NCBI GenBank assembly: GCA_022315425.1
Contig: JAIUPT010000038.1
Span: 2,099,501 to 2,163,500, forward strand
Direction of reading: 5' to 3'
Origin: Pseudevernia furfuracea
Lineage: Eukaryota; Ascomycota; Lecanoromycetes; Lecanorales; Parmeliaceae
Length of the DNA stretch: 64,000 nucleotides
The first letter of the stretch is position 1. The number at the start of each line of letters is the position of its first letter. Position numbers and translations under genes: made by a program. This document shows positions 34,394 to 44,098 of this stretch, piece after piece. The notes below the pieces were generated by a model. That model saw nothing but the letters and a program-made list of their open reading frames with translations. It was not told where the DNA came from and did no database searches.

Positions 34394-35133
34394 ATGATCA
34401 ATGCCGTACTTGTCTTCAACAACTCCGGTCAACCGCGTCTTACGAAGTTCTATACCCAGCTTGTAGGCTCTACACATTACTCCAGCCATGGCTCGAATCC
34501 ATGACACTTCTTACGCAACCAATGCTGACGCACCAGCCAGGATACCGGCGTGCAGCAGCGCCTCATCTCCGAGATCTTCACTCTGGTGGCCAACCGCCCA
34601 TCTTCCGCTTGCAACTTCTTACCGTGTGTCTCTACCCTCAATGTCCTATATCTCCCAAAGATTTTTTTTTTTTTTTTGGAAAACGAATGAGTCTTTGTTG
34701 AACCTCTACTTCTTCCAGACTCCCCCCTTTACTAGCCACGACCCCCTCGGCCGCCGCAACCCCAACCCAACCCCATAACGACACCCCTTCCCTCATTACA
34801 TACCGCCATTACGCAACCCTCTACTTCATCCTCATCTCCACGTCCACCGAGTCTCCCCTCGCTCTGCTTGACCTGATCCAAGTCTTCGTCGAAGCCCTCG
34901 ACCGATTATTTGAGAACGTTTGTGAATTGGATCTGATCTTCAACTTTGAAACGCTGCATGCTACCCTTGGGGAGATGATTGTGGGGGGAGTGGTTGTGGA
35001 GACGGGGTTAGATAGGGTTGTGAAGGGCGTCAGGGAGCAGGGTACGGTGAAGAAGAGAAGGGAGGTTGGGTTGGGAGGGGCCGATGGATTGGGGGTGGTC
35101 GGTGGGCTGGGGATGGGGAAGGGATGGAGGTGA
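34394..35133 (+). CDS. APS3: AP-3 adaptor complex sigma subunit
   Basis: Exons 34394-34462, 34541-34623 and 34719-35133 give 188 residues. Intron 1 (78 nt) has donor GTAGGC, branch GCTGAC and acceptor CCAG. Intron 2 (95 nt, GTGTGT...TTCCAG) contains a run of about 16 T. The small sigma chain belongs to the AP-3 coat that carries cargo from Golgi/endosomes to the vacuole. Family blocks: MINAVLVFNNSGQPRLTKFY, QQRLISEIFTLVANRP, CNFLPLPPLLA, ITYRHYATLYFI and LDLIQVFVEALDRLFENVCELDLIFNF. The insert between PPLL and ITYR is Thr/Pro-rich, common in fungal members. The C-terminus carries a Gly-rich extension after VKGVREQG. Confidence 0.93.
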
Positions 35134-35660
35134 TGAATGGGACAAACGGGATTGAGTCATAAGATGGTTGTACAGGCGTTGGGTGGGAGCGTGGCTTGGA
35201 GTCAGTGCGGATAAGACCCGGTGAATCGGCATGCATTGTCAATTAAACGACTCCTATTGCGAGAGTCTGACGATTCTGATAAATCGAATAAAGTAGTGGA
35301 TTCGGAAGCTAGAGACGGAGGAGTAGCAAGAAAGGAGGCAATATGTACCACCGTCGTTGGAGGCTGCCCATTGACCTAAACCTTGTCATTCGATAGTAGT
35401 CTCATAGTAGTATTCTACCCAGCTTCGTTAACAAGCCTAGCTCGGCTACTCCTTCCTCCGAGCCCTAAAGTCTATTAAACTCTCTATTTCTCCATCACCA
35501 TAGCGCCTTCTCTCCGTCCCGTCCATGCAGCGTCTTGTATGCGACTGGCAGCTCTTCGTCTCGGGGAGACTGCCGCAGCAGCGAGAAGACCGCCTCTCAA
35601 GGCTTGCAGAAAGTATCTCATATGTTGCAGGCCTTCAGCCTCCCTCTTTGGGCCCCATCT
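35134..35660. other. Convergent intergenic region
   Basis: 3' flanks of AP-3 sigma and DPH3. No further feature is seen. Confidence 0.4.
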
Positions 35661-35963
35661 TCAGGCCGCAACTGCCAGTGGCGCTGCCGTCGTTGCACCA
35701 TCGCCGTCCCCCTTGGGCAGATTATCCTAACGTGCATATAAGTCTCCAGACGGTTCGTAAATGAAAAAGCAAGTGTTACTTACTACTTCGAATATGACTT
35801 TGATCATCAAACTGCAGCTTGGGCAGACTGCGACTTCTTCGCCATCGCGGAGGTCGGAGAGCGAGATTTCGAACTGGTCGCCACATGGGCATGGGTAGGT
35901 GTAGAGGGTTGTAGACTCGTGATAGGTCATATCTTCGATCTCTATCTCATCGTAGAATGACAT
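35661..35963 (-). CDS. DPH3: Diphthamide biosynthesis protein 3 (CSL zinc finger)
   Basis: Two exons, 35963-35784 and 35726-35661, give 81 residues, the usual size. The intron (57 nt) has donor GTAAGT and acceptor GTTAG; without it the conserved VIFEV-DNLPKGDGD junction is lost. Dph3 (Kti11) is the iron-binding electron donor for the Dph1-Dph2 radical enzyme in the first step of diphthamide synthesis on EF2, and also works with Elongator/Kti13. The CSL finger is complete: YPCPCGDQF and VCPSCSLMIKVIF supply the four metal-binding Cys. The long unspliced frame reaching 36179 is not the protein; MSFYDEIEIEDM is the conserved start. It is divergent from TSR1 across 241 bp. Confidence 0.95.
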
Positions 35964-36204
35964 CTTGCCGGTGGATTCACCCAAAGTCGTAGTGAAGGGG
36001 TTGGAGCAAAATAGACATGATGTGAGTCCGAAAATGTCGATAAAATGCAGAAACGGACATAAGATTAGTGCAAAAATTATCGCCGCAAGGCACAAAAATA
36101 TTGAACCCAGGAGTTCTCCATCGCTCAGCCACGAAGCCTCAAACCGAACAAATCTGGCTTCTATTCCCTTCAGATTCAAGGCCGGTGGCAGCGGCAGCGG
36201 CGGT
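35964..36204. promoter_or_regulatory. Shared DPH3/TSR1 divergent promoter
   Basis: Only 241 bp separate the two start codons, so both promoters and 5' UTRs must share or overlap this segment. No specific element was identified. Both genes serve translation, which makes co-regulation plausible (inference). Confidence 0.55.
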
Positions 36205-38631
36205 ATGGCGCCAATGACAGAGCACCATCACCGGAACACAACCAAGGTTTCCCACAAACCGTTCAAGTCGAGGCATGCCACCAAGAGTCTGATCCGGGAC
36301 TTAGCGAAAGGAAAAGTCGAGGGCACGGAGGCGAAACCCAACAGGAGGACACCTCACCAGCAAGTCATGTCTAAATTTGACAGGAAGAACCAAGCCCGCC
36401 AAATACGGCAGGTAAAGCACCAGCAAAATGTCAAGTCCTCGAGCATTTTTGCCGGGCAGAATGGGGCGCCAAAAGTCATTGCGGTAATACCGTTGTGCGA
36501 AGATATGGATGCCGTGGCTGCAATACAAAAATTGAATCAAGCGGTGGATGCAGAGTCCTTTTGGCCGCTGGAAGGGCATATGAGAGTCAGGGTGGACCGA
36601 TTCAAGCAGACTCTCGTATACGTGCCTGTTCAGCGAGATCTTATAATTGCTCTTGACGCATGCCGATTGGCAGACTTTGTAGTCTTCCTGTTATCGCCTA
36701 CGGAAGAGCCGGGCGAGGAGGGAGAACTACTGCTAAAAACGATCGAAGGGCAAGGCGTGTCAAATGTGCTTACGATGGTACAGAATCTCGACACTGTTGA
36801 ACCAGCCAAAAGGCGGCCGCAAGTTGTAGCCTCCTTGAAGTCTTACATTACACACTTCTTCCCAAACCAGGAGAAGGTCCTGTCACTGGATGCGGAAAAC
36901 GAGTGCTCTAATGCTATCCGCTCTTTGTGCACTACGACACCAAAAGGAATCAAATGGCGAGAAGACAGAAGTTGGATGCTGGTGGAGAATGTGCAATGGC
37001 CAAGCAACGTGGTCGAAGCTAGTATTGAAGGTGAAGTAGTCGTTACGGGGGTTGTACGTGGAAGAGGACTCAAAGCCAACAGGCTTGTACAAGTAGGCGA
37101 GTGGGGCTACTTTCAGATCGAGAAGATCACAGATGCGACACTCTCTGTATCAAAGAAAAGAAAAGCTGACGGAATGGCGGTCGATGAGGCAAAGGATGAA
37201 GAGGTTCTTGAGGTGCCAGACGTAGAACAGGAAGATCTTGCAGGGCTTGCTCCTTATGAGGCTACTATGGAAGACGTCGATAATGCCTTATCGGTTTCAG
37301 AAGCGCCTACTGAGAAACGAGGGGTGCTTCTTGACGATCATCATTACTTCTCAGATGATGAGACACATATGCCTGATGCACCCAAGCGTTTACCCAAAGG
37401 CACTTCGTCTTACCAATCAGCTTGGTTTCTAGGTGACATTTCTGACTCCGGCTCAGACTCTGAGGATGCAGTAGATGATGAGGGTGATCTTGATATGGAA
37501 GTACCAGCGCTACCTCAGGATGGGCTTGAAGGGCTCGACAAAGCCACACTCAAAGAGCCTACTGAAGCAGCACCTTCCGAATACCCACAATCGGAGATGT
37601 TTCTAGATCCGTCGCCAGACGACGAAGCTGCTCAATTGGCGGAGTACAGAGCTCAACGAAAGACCGAAGCTAACCAAGATCTTGAATTCCCGGATGAGAT
37701 CGAGCTTCATCCCAACGTGCTAGCTCGAGAACGACTTATGCGATACAGAGGCTTAAAAAGCTTGAGAACAAGCCATTGGGAGACGAGCGAAGACCGAGCA
37801 CATGAGCCTGAGGAGTGGAACAGATTACTACAAGTACCTGACTACAAGAGAGCGAGGAAGCAAATCAACAATGACTCTCTAGTCGGCGGTATACAGCCTG
37901 GCAGACGAGTTCACGTGCATTTGCGCAATGTCCCCCTCGTTCTCCAGCAAACATATAATCCTACACAGCCGTTGGCTCTCTACTCGCTCCTGCGGCATGA
38001 GCAGAAGCGAACGGTGGTCAACTACAGCATCACACTCAGCTCTGATCATCCTAGCCCCCTGAGATCGAAAGACGAGTTGATCCTGCAGTGCGGCTCTCGT
38101 CGATTTTTTATCAACCCTATGTTCTCTCAATCTGGTACTACCCCTAACAATGTTCACAAGTTCCTGCGCTACCTCCACCCAGGCCAGACAGCGATCGCAT
38201 CCTTTGTTGCGCCGATCACCTGGGGTTCCGTTCCTGCTCTTTTCTTCCAACCATCGATCTCCATGCCTGACACATCTCTTGGCTTGATAGCAACCGGAAC
38301 CTCCCTCCCTGCCTCCACTTCGCGTGTCATTGCCAAGCGCGTCATACTGACTGGCCACCCGTACAAGATTCACAAGAAGCTTGTCACTGTTCGGTACATG
38401 TTCTTCAACAAGGAAGACGTGCAGTGGTTTAAGGCTCTGCAGCTGTGGACAAAGCGAGGGAGGAGTGGCTTCATCAAGGAAAGTCTCGGGACTCATGGGT
38501 ATTTCAAAGCTACCTTCGATGGAAAAATCAACCCGCAGGATGCGGTAGGTGTAAGTCTGTATAAGAGGGTATGGCCCAGAGTGGCTAGGCCTTGGACTCG
38601 GGCGGAGACAGGCGTTGAGTCTCGAGAATAG
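36205..38631 (+). CDS. TSR1: Ribosome biogenesis protein TSR1
   Basis: Single exon of 808 residues. The frame is open further upstream to 35965, but MAPMTEHHHRNTTKVSHKPFKSRHATK is the conserved N-terminus, and the upstream part is the DPH3 promoter. TSR1 is a catalytically dead GTPase-like factor related to Bms1 that caps the nascent 40S subunit before late maturation. Visible parts are the basic N-terminus, a G-like domain lacking GTP-binding motifs (IPLCEDMDAVAAIQKLNQ; DFVVFLLSPTEE), the AARP2CN region, a long acidic disordered stretch (about residues 325-480), and the C-terminal RIBIOP_C/DUF663 half with YRGLKSLRTSHWE, GHPYKIHKKLVTVRYMFF, FKALQLWTKRGRSGFIKESLGTHG and the final YKRVWPR. Confidence 0.95.
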   Translation: MAPMTEHHHRNTTKVSHKPFKSRHATKSLIRDLAKGKVEGTEAKPNRRTPHQQVMSKFDRKNQARQIRQVKHQQNVKSSSIFAGQNGAPKVIAVIPLCEDMDAVAAIQKLNQAVDAESFWPLEGHMRVRVDRFKQTLVYVPVQRDLIIALDACRLADFVVFLLSPTEEPGEEGELLLKTIEGQGVSNVLTMVQNLDTVEPAKRRPQVVASLKSYITHFFPNQEKVLSLDAENECSNAIRSLCTTTPKGIKWREDRSWMLVENVQWPSNVVEASIEGEVVVTGVVRGRGLKANRLVQVGEWGYFQIEKITDATLSVSKKRKADGMAVDEAKDEEVLEVPDVEQEDLAGLAPYEATMEDVDNALSVSEAPTEKRGVLLDDHHYFSDDETHMPDAPKRLPKGTSSYQSAWFLGDISDSGSDSEDAVDDEGDLDMEVPALPQDGLEGLDKATLKEPTEAAPSEYPQSEMFLDPSPDDEAAQLAEYRAQRKTEANQDLEFPDEIELHPNVLARERLMRYRGLKSLRTSHWETSEDRAHEPEEWNRLLQVPDYKRARKQINNDSLVGGIQPGRRVHVHLRNVPLVLQQTYNPTQPLALYSLLRHEQKRTVVNYSITLSSDHPSPLRSKDELILQCGSRRFFINPMFSQSGTTPNNVHKFLRYLHPGQTAIASFVAPITWGSVPALFFQPSISMPDTSLGLIATGTSLPASTSRVIAKRVILTGHPYKIHKKLVTVRYMFFNKEDVQWFKALQLWTKRGRSGFIKESLGTHGYFKATFDGKINPQDAVGVSLYKRVWPRVARPWTRAETGVESRE

Positions 38632-39132
38632 GAGATGCTTCCGGAAGGCTAGGATGGAGCCCGAGGAAGGAGGTGTTTGAGCCCCTATTGCAGAGAGTAG
38701 CCTTGAATGCTAGAACACACGGCCGTTACTAAGACTTTATACGAGGAACAACCCTCAAATGTTGGGTATTGATTGATGGAAAGAAGCCATAGGCCCCCAG
38801 TACAAGATCATACAATCGCCAACTGCCAGGCCGGTCTGGTGGTGTCTGAAGATATTGCCTCGGCTCATTTCTTGTGTAACACAATATGTGTCACGTGCTT
38901 ATCACTCTTTGCTGACAGCTGAGCGTTCCTGAATTCATGCAAACATGCAGTGACATCTCTCTCTCTCTCTCTCTCTATCCATCACTTTCCATATATCATA
39001 AATATGGCTTCATGCTTCTTTACAATCTTGCATCTTTCCAGTAAATACACAACAGCCGCTCTGTTGAAGTTGTCCCCGGACTTCGCCGCTGTCGCTAGCC
39101 TTCAGCTCTCAGAATAAAACCAGACAGCAGCA
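38632..39132. other. Intergenic
   Basis: Contains a short (CT)n run near 38958-38976 and nothing else notable. Confidence 0.4.
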
Positions 39133-39867
39133 ATGATGTGGGAAATAGCAAACTGGTATACCGCCGACATGCAGGTATGTTACACTTGTCTATCCATCCA
39201 GATCACAACTGATTGTTTTCGGAACTCCCAGCGCTTGCCAACCAGCACAACAGTACCTTCGACAGTAAAAGCCTCCCCCCAAAAACCACCAAACACACCG
39301 CCAACGCCATTCTTGCGCTTGGAATCAGAAGTTCGCTTCGCTCTGGACTCTGACTTTGCATTCGACTCTGATGGGGAAAAGCGCGTCCCACCTCTATCAT
39401 CATCTAACACACCAGCTGCGGCCGTGCCCGACACGTCCACAAACAACATACGCTTCTCGCCCAACCCAAATCCGTACATTCGCGCCGTCGTCGACACGCC
39501 GCAGCGCCAAAACAAGTCTTCAAACATCCACTTCGGATCCAATCCGAACGACTGCTACCGCCTCGCTCCACGTCGAATCCAACTCCCCACCCGCCCAAAC
39601 GAGCGCGAGGACGGAGAACCGATCCCCTTGAGGGGGAAGTACGTCACTTTCCTCGATGACGACTCTGACGACGAAGATCTGGACAATGACCTACCGCCTG
39701 GCCTCGACGATGATTCGCCGACCGCGATGTGCAAGTTTGCCTGGGCGTACGCAAAGGGGTTGGGAGGGCTGGTCATGGGCGTGTTGGATGGGTTGGCGAG
39801 AGGTGATGGAGGACCGGCGGGGTACATGACTTATAGTGCTCGTGCTTATGAGGGGCCGAGGAGGTGA
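39133..39867 (+). CDS. Hypothetical small acidic/Pro-rich protein
   Basis: Open from ATG 39133 to 39867. An intron at 39175-39231 is likely: GTATGT donor, ACTGAT branch, CCCAG acceptor, 57 nt. That is a multiple of three with no stop, so the frame reads through it. Spliced, the product is 225 residues (MMWEIANWYTADMQ-RLPTSTTVPS); unspliced, 244. The middle is Pro/Asn/Ser-rich; an acidic patch DDDSDDEDLDNDLPPG is followed by a short Gly-rich hydrophobic stretch (FAWAYAKGLGGLVMGVLDGLA). I do not recognise a family, and no signal peptide is evident. Confidence 0.5.
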   Translation: MMWEIANWYTADMQVCYTCLSIQITTDCFRNSQRLPTSTTVPSTVKASPQKPPNTPPTPFLRLESEVRFALDSDFAFDSDGEKRVPPLSSSNTPAAAVPDTSTNNIRFSPNPNPYIRAVVDTPQRQNKSSNIHFGSNPNDCYRLAPRRIQLPTRPNEREDGEPIPLRGKYVTFLDDDSDDEDLDNDLPPGLDDDSPTAMCKFAWAYAKGLGGLVMGVLDGLARGDGGPAGYMTYSARAYEGPRR

Positions 39868-40416
39868 TGGGGGCATCAGCGCGGTTACTGCTGTGGAAAA
39901 GGTGCTGGAGGGTATGTGGAGGTTTTTGATGAGTGGGCTTGAATGGCGGATATGGTTCTGAGAGGGTTGAATTAACGGTTTTGTCGCGTTGGATTCGATG
40001 TGAGGGAAAAGGGGTTTGAGAAAGGTGGGAATGCTTGCAGTGGAAAGGTGCTGGGTTGTGAAGTAGTATTCAGCTGCAACTAATGAATCTTTTACTCTTC
40101 GTGCGATACTCCCTTGTGCAATCTTGACATTGGGTGACAAAATTTTGGCTTAACAGCATCGGTTGCGATGCACTGTTCTTTGCAAAAATAGAGGGTACCC
40201 TGGACTAGACACTGTCAAAAATAGAGGAAGACAACGAATAGGTGAAGCTAGGGATTTGTCGCTTCAAGTGAATCATGTTGGGTGGATAGGTCGGAAATTA
40301 CAGGTTGTTAAAATTTGGATGTCATCAAGTGCGCTTGCATTAGCTATTTTTATCTGCTTTATCAGCTGCGAGCTGTCGTAGTATTCATAAGTACCAGCCG
40401 GCTGGCAGACTCTGCT
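39868..40416. other. Intergenic
   Basis: No gene. A short duplicated motif CAAAAATAGAGG occurs near 40183 and 40216. Confidence 0.4.
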
Positions 40417-43400
40417 CTAATCAACTGCTTCGCCTAAAAGTTCCCTGTCGCTGAGTGACATCAACACCTCAGGACTCTGCTCTTTCGAAGACATCTCAGA
40501 GATCATTTGGCCGTTTAGGATATTAGAAGTACTTCCCACACCTACATCCATGGTGGCGGGACCTGCGTGGCGCTCTGCTGCCACGTGATTTGCTGCCATT
40601 CTTCGCCTGTGCTCCGAGCCGATATTGGGAAACTCACGGTAGTGGTTAGCCCTGTTGGCGTAGCTCATCCCGCACTTCCTGCACGTATGGCGCTTTGCAC
40701 CACGCTGTGCCTGGTTAGCGAGTACTTCGTGAGGATCATGGCACATGATTTCCTTTCTGGAAGGCTTTATGCGTTCCTGGCCGTTGTCTGTCTGAGGTGC
40801 AGCAGCTATGATCTGCGCCAAGGGTTGCTTGGGCTGGTTGGCATCACGACGGACTTCCTCTTCGATCACCATAGGCGCTCTTTGATTGGGCAACGATTCT
40901 GGGGAGTGACCGCTCTGGTATGTGACCGTGGAATCGAGAGGGATTCCAGCCTTAGGGACTGCCGTTTTTGCTTTCTTTCCCTTCGGCGGCCCACCATCTC
41001 GACCATGCGTACCCAGTGCTCGTCGTTTTGCCCACACTCTTAGTGCTCGTGCACTCTGTTCAGCGTGAATTTGGGATTTATCTTTGCGAACTGCTTTTCC
41101 ACCCATAATTTTAGTGACCTGGATTTTGGTGTCTGGACGCTTCTGATACAGAAGGAGCCGTGGATGCCGTTCTTGAGGCAGACTGGTTGCATTTGAAGCC
41201 TCATCCCCGACATCGAACCTTGAGGGGACCGACGTCTCGGCCTTTTTACCCCTAACTGTACGGATTGTCCGCCGCGGCAGATCGCTGGTGGTGTCAGGGA
41301 TTTCTTCCTCTTTCGCATCAGCGCTTTTAGGATCCCTAGCCAACCTTTCGTACTGTGCCTGAATTGACTCTGCTGAATAATGGGCCAATCCCCTACGTGA
41401 CATAGCTTTAGCGACTAGATCCCACTTCTCCGATTGAAAATTGTTTTCGATTTCAGCAATTAACTCAGCTTTCTCTCGCTGGAAATTCCCTTCGATTTCA
41501 GCTTCAGCCGCAAGAAGGAGCTGGTCCTGTTTCAGTGAGCTTGGTGTAGGGTAAGTGATCGAACCATCCTCACGCCCATCATCCGGTTCAACCAGTGGGT
41601 GAGCGAGCGAGCGATGACTGTCCCGCACTTTGACTGATTCGAGTCGTGTATTTGCAAGATTTGCCTTAATACGGATATAACGGCATGACAATGACTTTTT
41701 TGTCTGCGCTTTGCCTGTTTTCTTTTCCCAAGCCTCTTCGACTTCGAGCCACGGACGGCCCTTCTCCCTCATCTGCAAAAGCATGATATCTGCAGCATTT
41801 GCTTCGTCCAAGGAGTGTGGTATGCGGTTCCGTGCAGTAAATTGGTTGGTTGGAGCTGCGCGTTGATGCATGTTCTCAAGACTCGATTTCCGATGATTGC
41901 TCTTTGCTTCGATGATAGAAAACGTGTCGGAATTATCATCAGAGCGACTATTAAGAGCAAGCTTGATCTTTTGCGTCATGCTTCTGGTCTCGAGTACTGG
42001 AAGTTCTTGGATTTTATCTCCAAAAAGACCATCAGGAGGCTGCGGATACACAGTCTCTTTAAGTGTAACTCCGCGCCTTGGTCTCTTGTCTTCGATCATT
42101 GGGGTTTCGTCTACAGCCTCATTGCCTGATAGAGTGTCATGAGTCTGAAATGCTCTGTCGATGAGAACTTGCCGCTGGTTCCCATCCCCCCCAATGAGGG
42201 AGAGCCCATGATGTTGCCTCCTCAAAAAGTTGCCCTGATACGAGTCGAGGTTTTTCCGCTCCTCAATCTCGTCGTGTCTGCCATCGAATGAGACACTTGA
42301 ATCTGCAGTATCATCATCGGTGGACTCCTCATCTCCCTCACTTGTAAAATGGAACTCGGATTCACTGACGTCCCAAATACCGGCTTCAGTCAGTCCTGAA
42401 GAAGCGCTTCCCCTATCATTGTTTTCATTGCTGCCTTTCCTCAATGTGTTGTCACCATCCTCTAAGTACTCGAGGAAATACTTTTTGTCGAACCATCCTA
42501 CCTTTTCGAACGCGTTGCATAATTTGCTAGCCTTGTTGTAGTTGATCTTGCAGGCTTTCTGAGAGTCAGCCCTTTTGAACACTCTATCTGCCTGTAAAGC
42601 TTCGAGACGAGCTTGGAAGATCCGGCGTTTGCAGCATAAATACTTTGCACAGCTCTGTATACATTCTTAGTCAGCATATCTCTGAATCAAACATGGGAAT
42701 CGAAACAGGTCTCGGGAGTGCTTTGATCCTGCGACAAGTCTTGCAACTCGAAACGCAACACTAATCAGGGGGCAATGGCTCGGAAAACGTAACACACCAA
42801 GTTCAGAGACGTAGCAAGTTTGACTTCCGCCTCGTGAAGCATGTGTCGATCCGGGTCGTTGGACAGGTCAACGGAGCTTTTCTGACGCCATTGCACTTGG
42901 AGAATATGCGGATTGCCCCTGGGCAGGGTTGATATCGGAGGAGTATAGTCAGGGATTGAGTTATAGGCCACATCTCCAGAATTGTCCCCGGTGGAACGGC
43001 GAGTATCTGTTGGTCGTCCAGAGGCATTCTGCTGGTGTGGAGGCGTAAAATTATCAAGCATGGGCAAAGGGCGGAGCAAGCCATTGGTCGCCCCACTTTT
43101 GTTTTGTAGCGTAACCCTAGGATCATGAGTTTCCGCCTCTTGTTTCAAAGGGGCAGATATGTCTCTAGACAAAATATTGAGCCGTACTCCAGCGGCCCGC
43201 GGTGTCTTGGACGGTCTCATTGTAGTAGTACCCTCATTCTCATGGATGTCGAGCATTTGATCTTCTGTATCATCGCCACTCGAGCTACTCTCGGATCCCG
43301 CTAGCATATCACCAAGCTCAGGGTGAGTGTCTCTAGTATTACTTCCTCTGTAATCGAAACAGTTTGACGAGTCCGGCTCTAGCTTAATGGGCGGGCACGT

Positions 43401-43586
43401 TTGTGGAGCGCCATAAGGTGATTCGAGGTTCTCCATATTGCTTGCTTTTCGCTTGGTTCCTTGAACTGGGGGCACCGTTGATATCGCGGGACCGAGTGTG
43501 GACAGATGTCTGGAGAGTGCATCACTTGCAAGGGTAGGTTCGTCTAGAGGTTGTTCCGGCATGATTTCTAGTCTTGCTATCGGCAT
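40417..43586 (-). CDS. Large nuclear-type protein with SANT/Myb-like segment, function unknown
   Basis: Exons 43586-42798 and 42654-40417 are in phase 0 across a 143-nt intron (GTGTGT donor, GCTGACTAAG branch, TACAG acceptor) and give 1008 residues. The join reads SLNL-SCAKYLCCKRRIF. Both halves are Ser/Asp/Glu/Lys-rich and mostly disordered, with basic patches that look like nuclear localisation signals (KRKASN; PPKGKKAKT). A segment IMLLQMREKGRPWLEVEEAWEKKTGK followed by SCRYIRIKANL has the layout of the SANT/Myb-like helices found in many fungal nuclear proteins. Near the C-terminus CRKCGMSYANRANHYREF could be half of a zinc finger. Function is not assignable; a chromatin or DNA-binding role is inference. 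Confidence 0.65.
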
Positions 43587-44098
43587 TGACAGGGTCGAGA
43601 GTCATGAGACAGGTTGTAGATCTTTTGGGAGACCTTCTCTAGCTATAAGCATTGGTATGTAAGTTGGGAGTGCTTTGACTTTACGATTGATATCTATCAC
43701 ATTTGCAGGGTTTACTTATTTTGGAGCTGGTGGACCCAAGAGCTTCAATAAGGTTGGTTCTAAGGGATCTTCCCGCCGCCCGGGGCAAACGTGCCCGGGG
43801 CCCGGGGGGCATCTTGGCGTCTCTTGTGGGGCTCTCTGCCACCAATCATTGGTGCATGCGGAGCTGTACGAACCCCCACACCATGTTAGATCACCTGTTG
43901 TTTCTTTTTTATACATAGCGTCATAACAAATACTCGAGAGCTCATGTGAGCTCTTGAATCATCACGACTACTTCTATAGAGCTTCATCAGCTCTTTCGAA
44001 AAGGCTCCAGCTTTGAGAAGAAAAGCTGGAAAGATTGCCAAGATAGAAACAGGCAGGAGTCGGAGCGCAAGCTCCACGAATTCTCATTACTCGAAAAG
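43587..44098. other. Divergent intergenic region
   Basis: Separates the 1008-residue protein from the SPX transporter. It includes a C/G-rich block around 43770-43810 and an AGAGCTC-rich hairpin near 43935-43955. Confidence 0.4.

Noticed and set aside
35965..36204. 80-codon upstream extension of TSR1
   Set aside because: Covers the DPH3 promoter and 5' UTR. TSR1 homologues start at the HHHR...FKSRHATK block.
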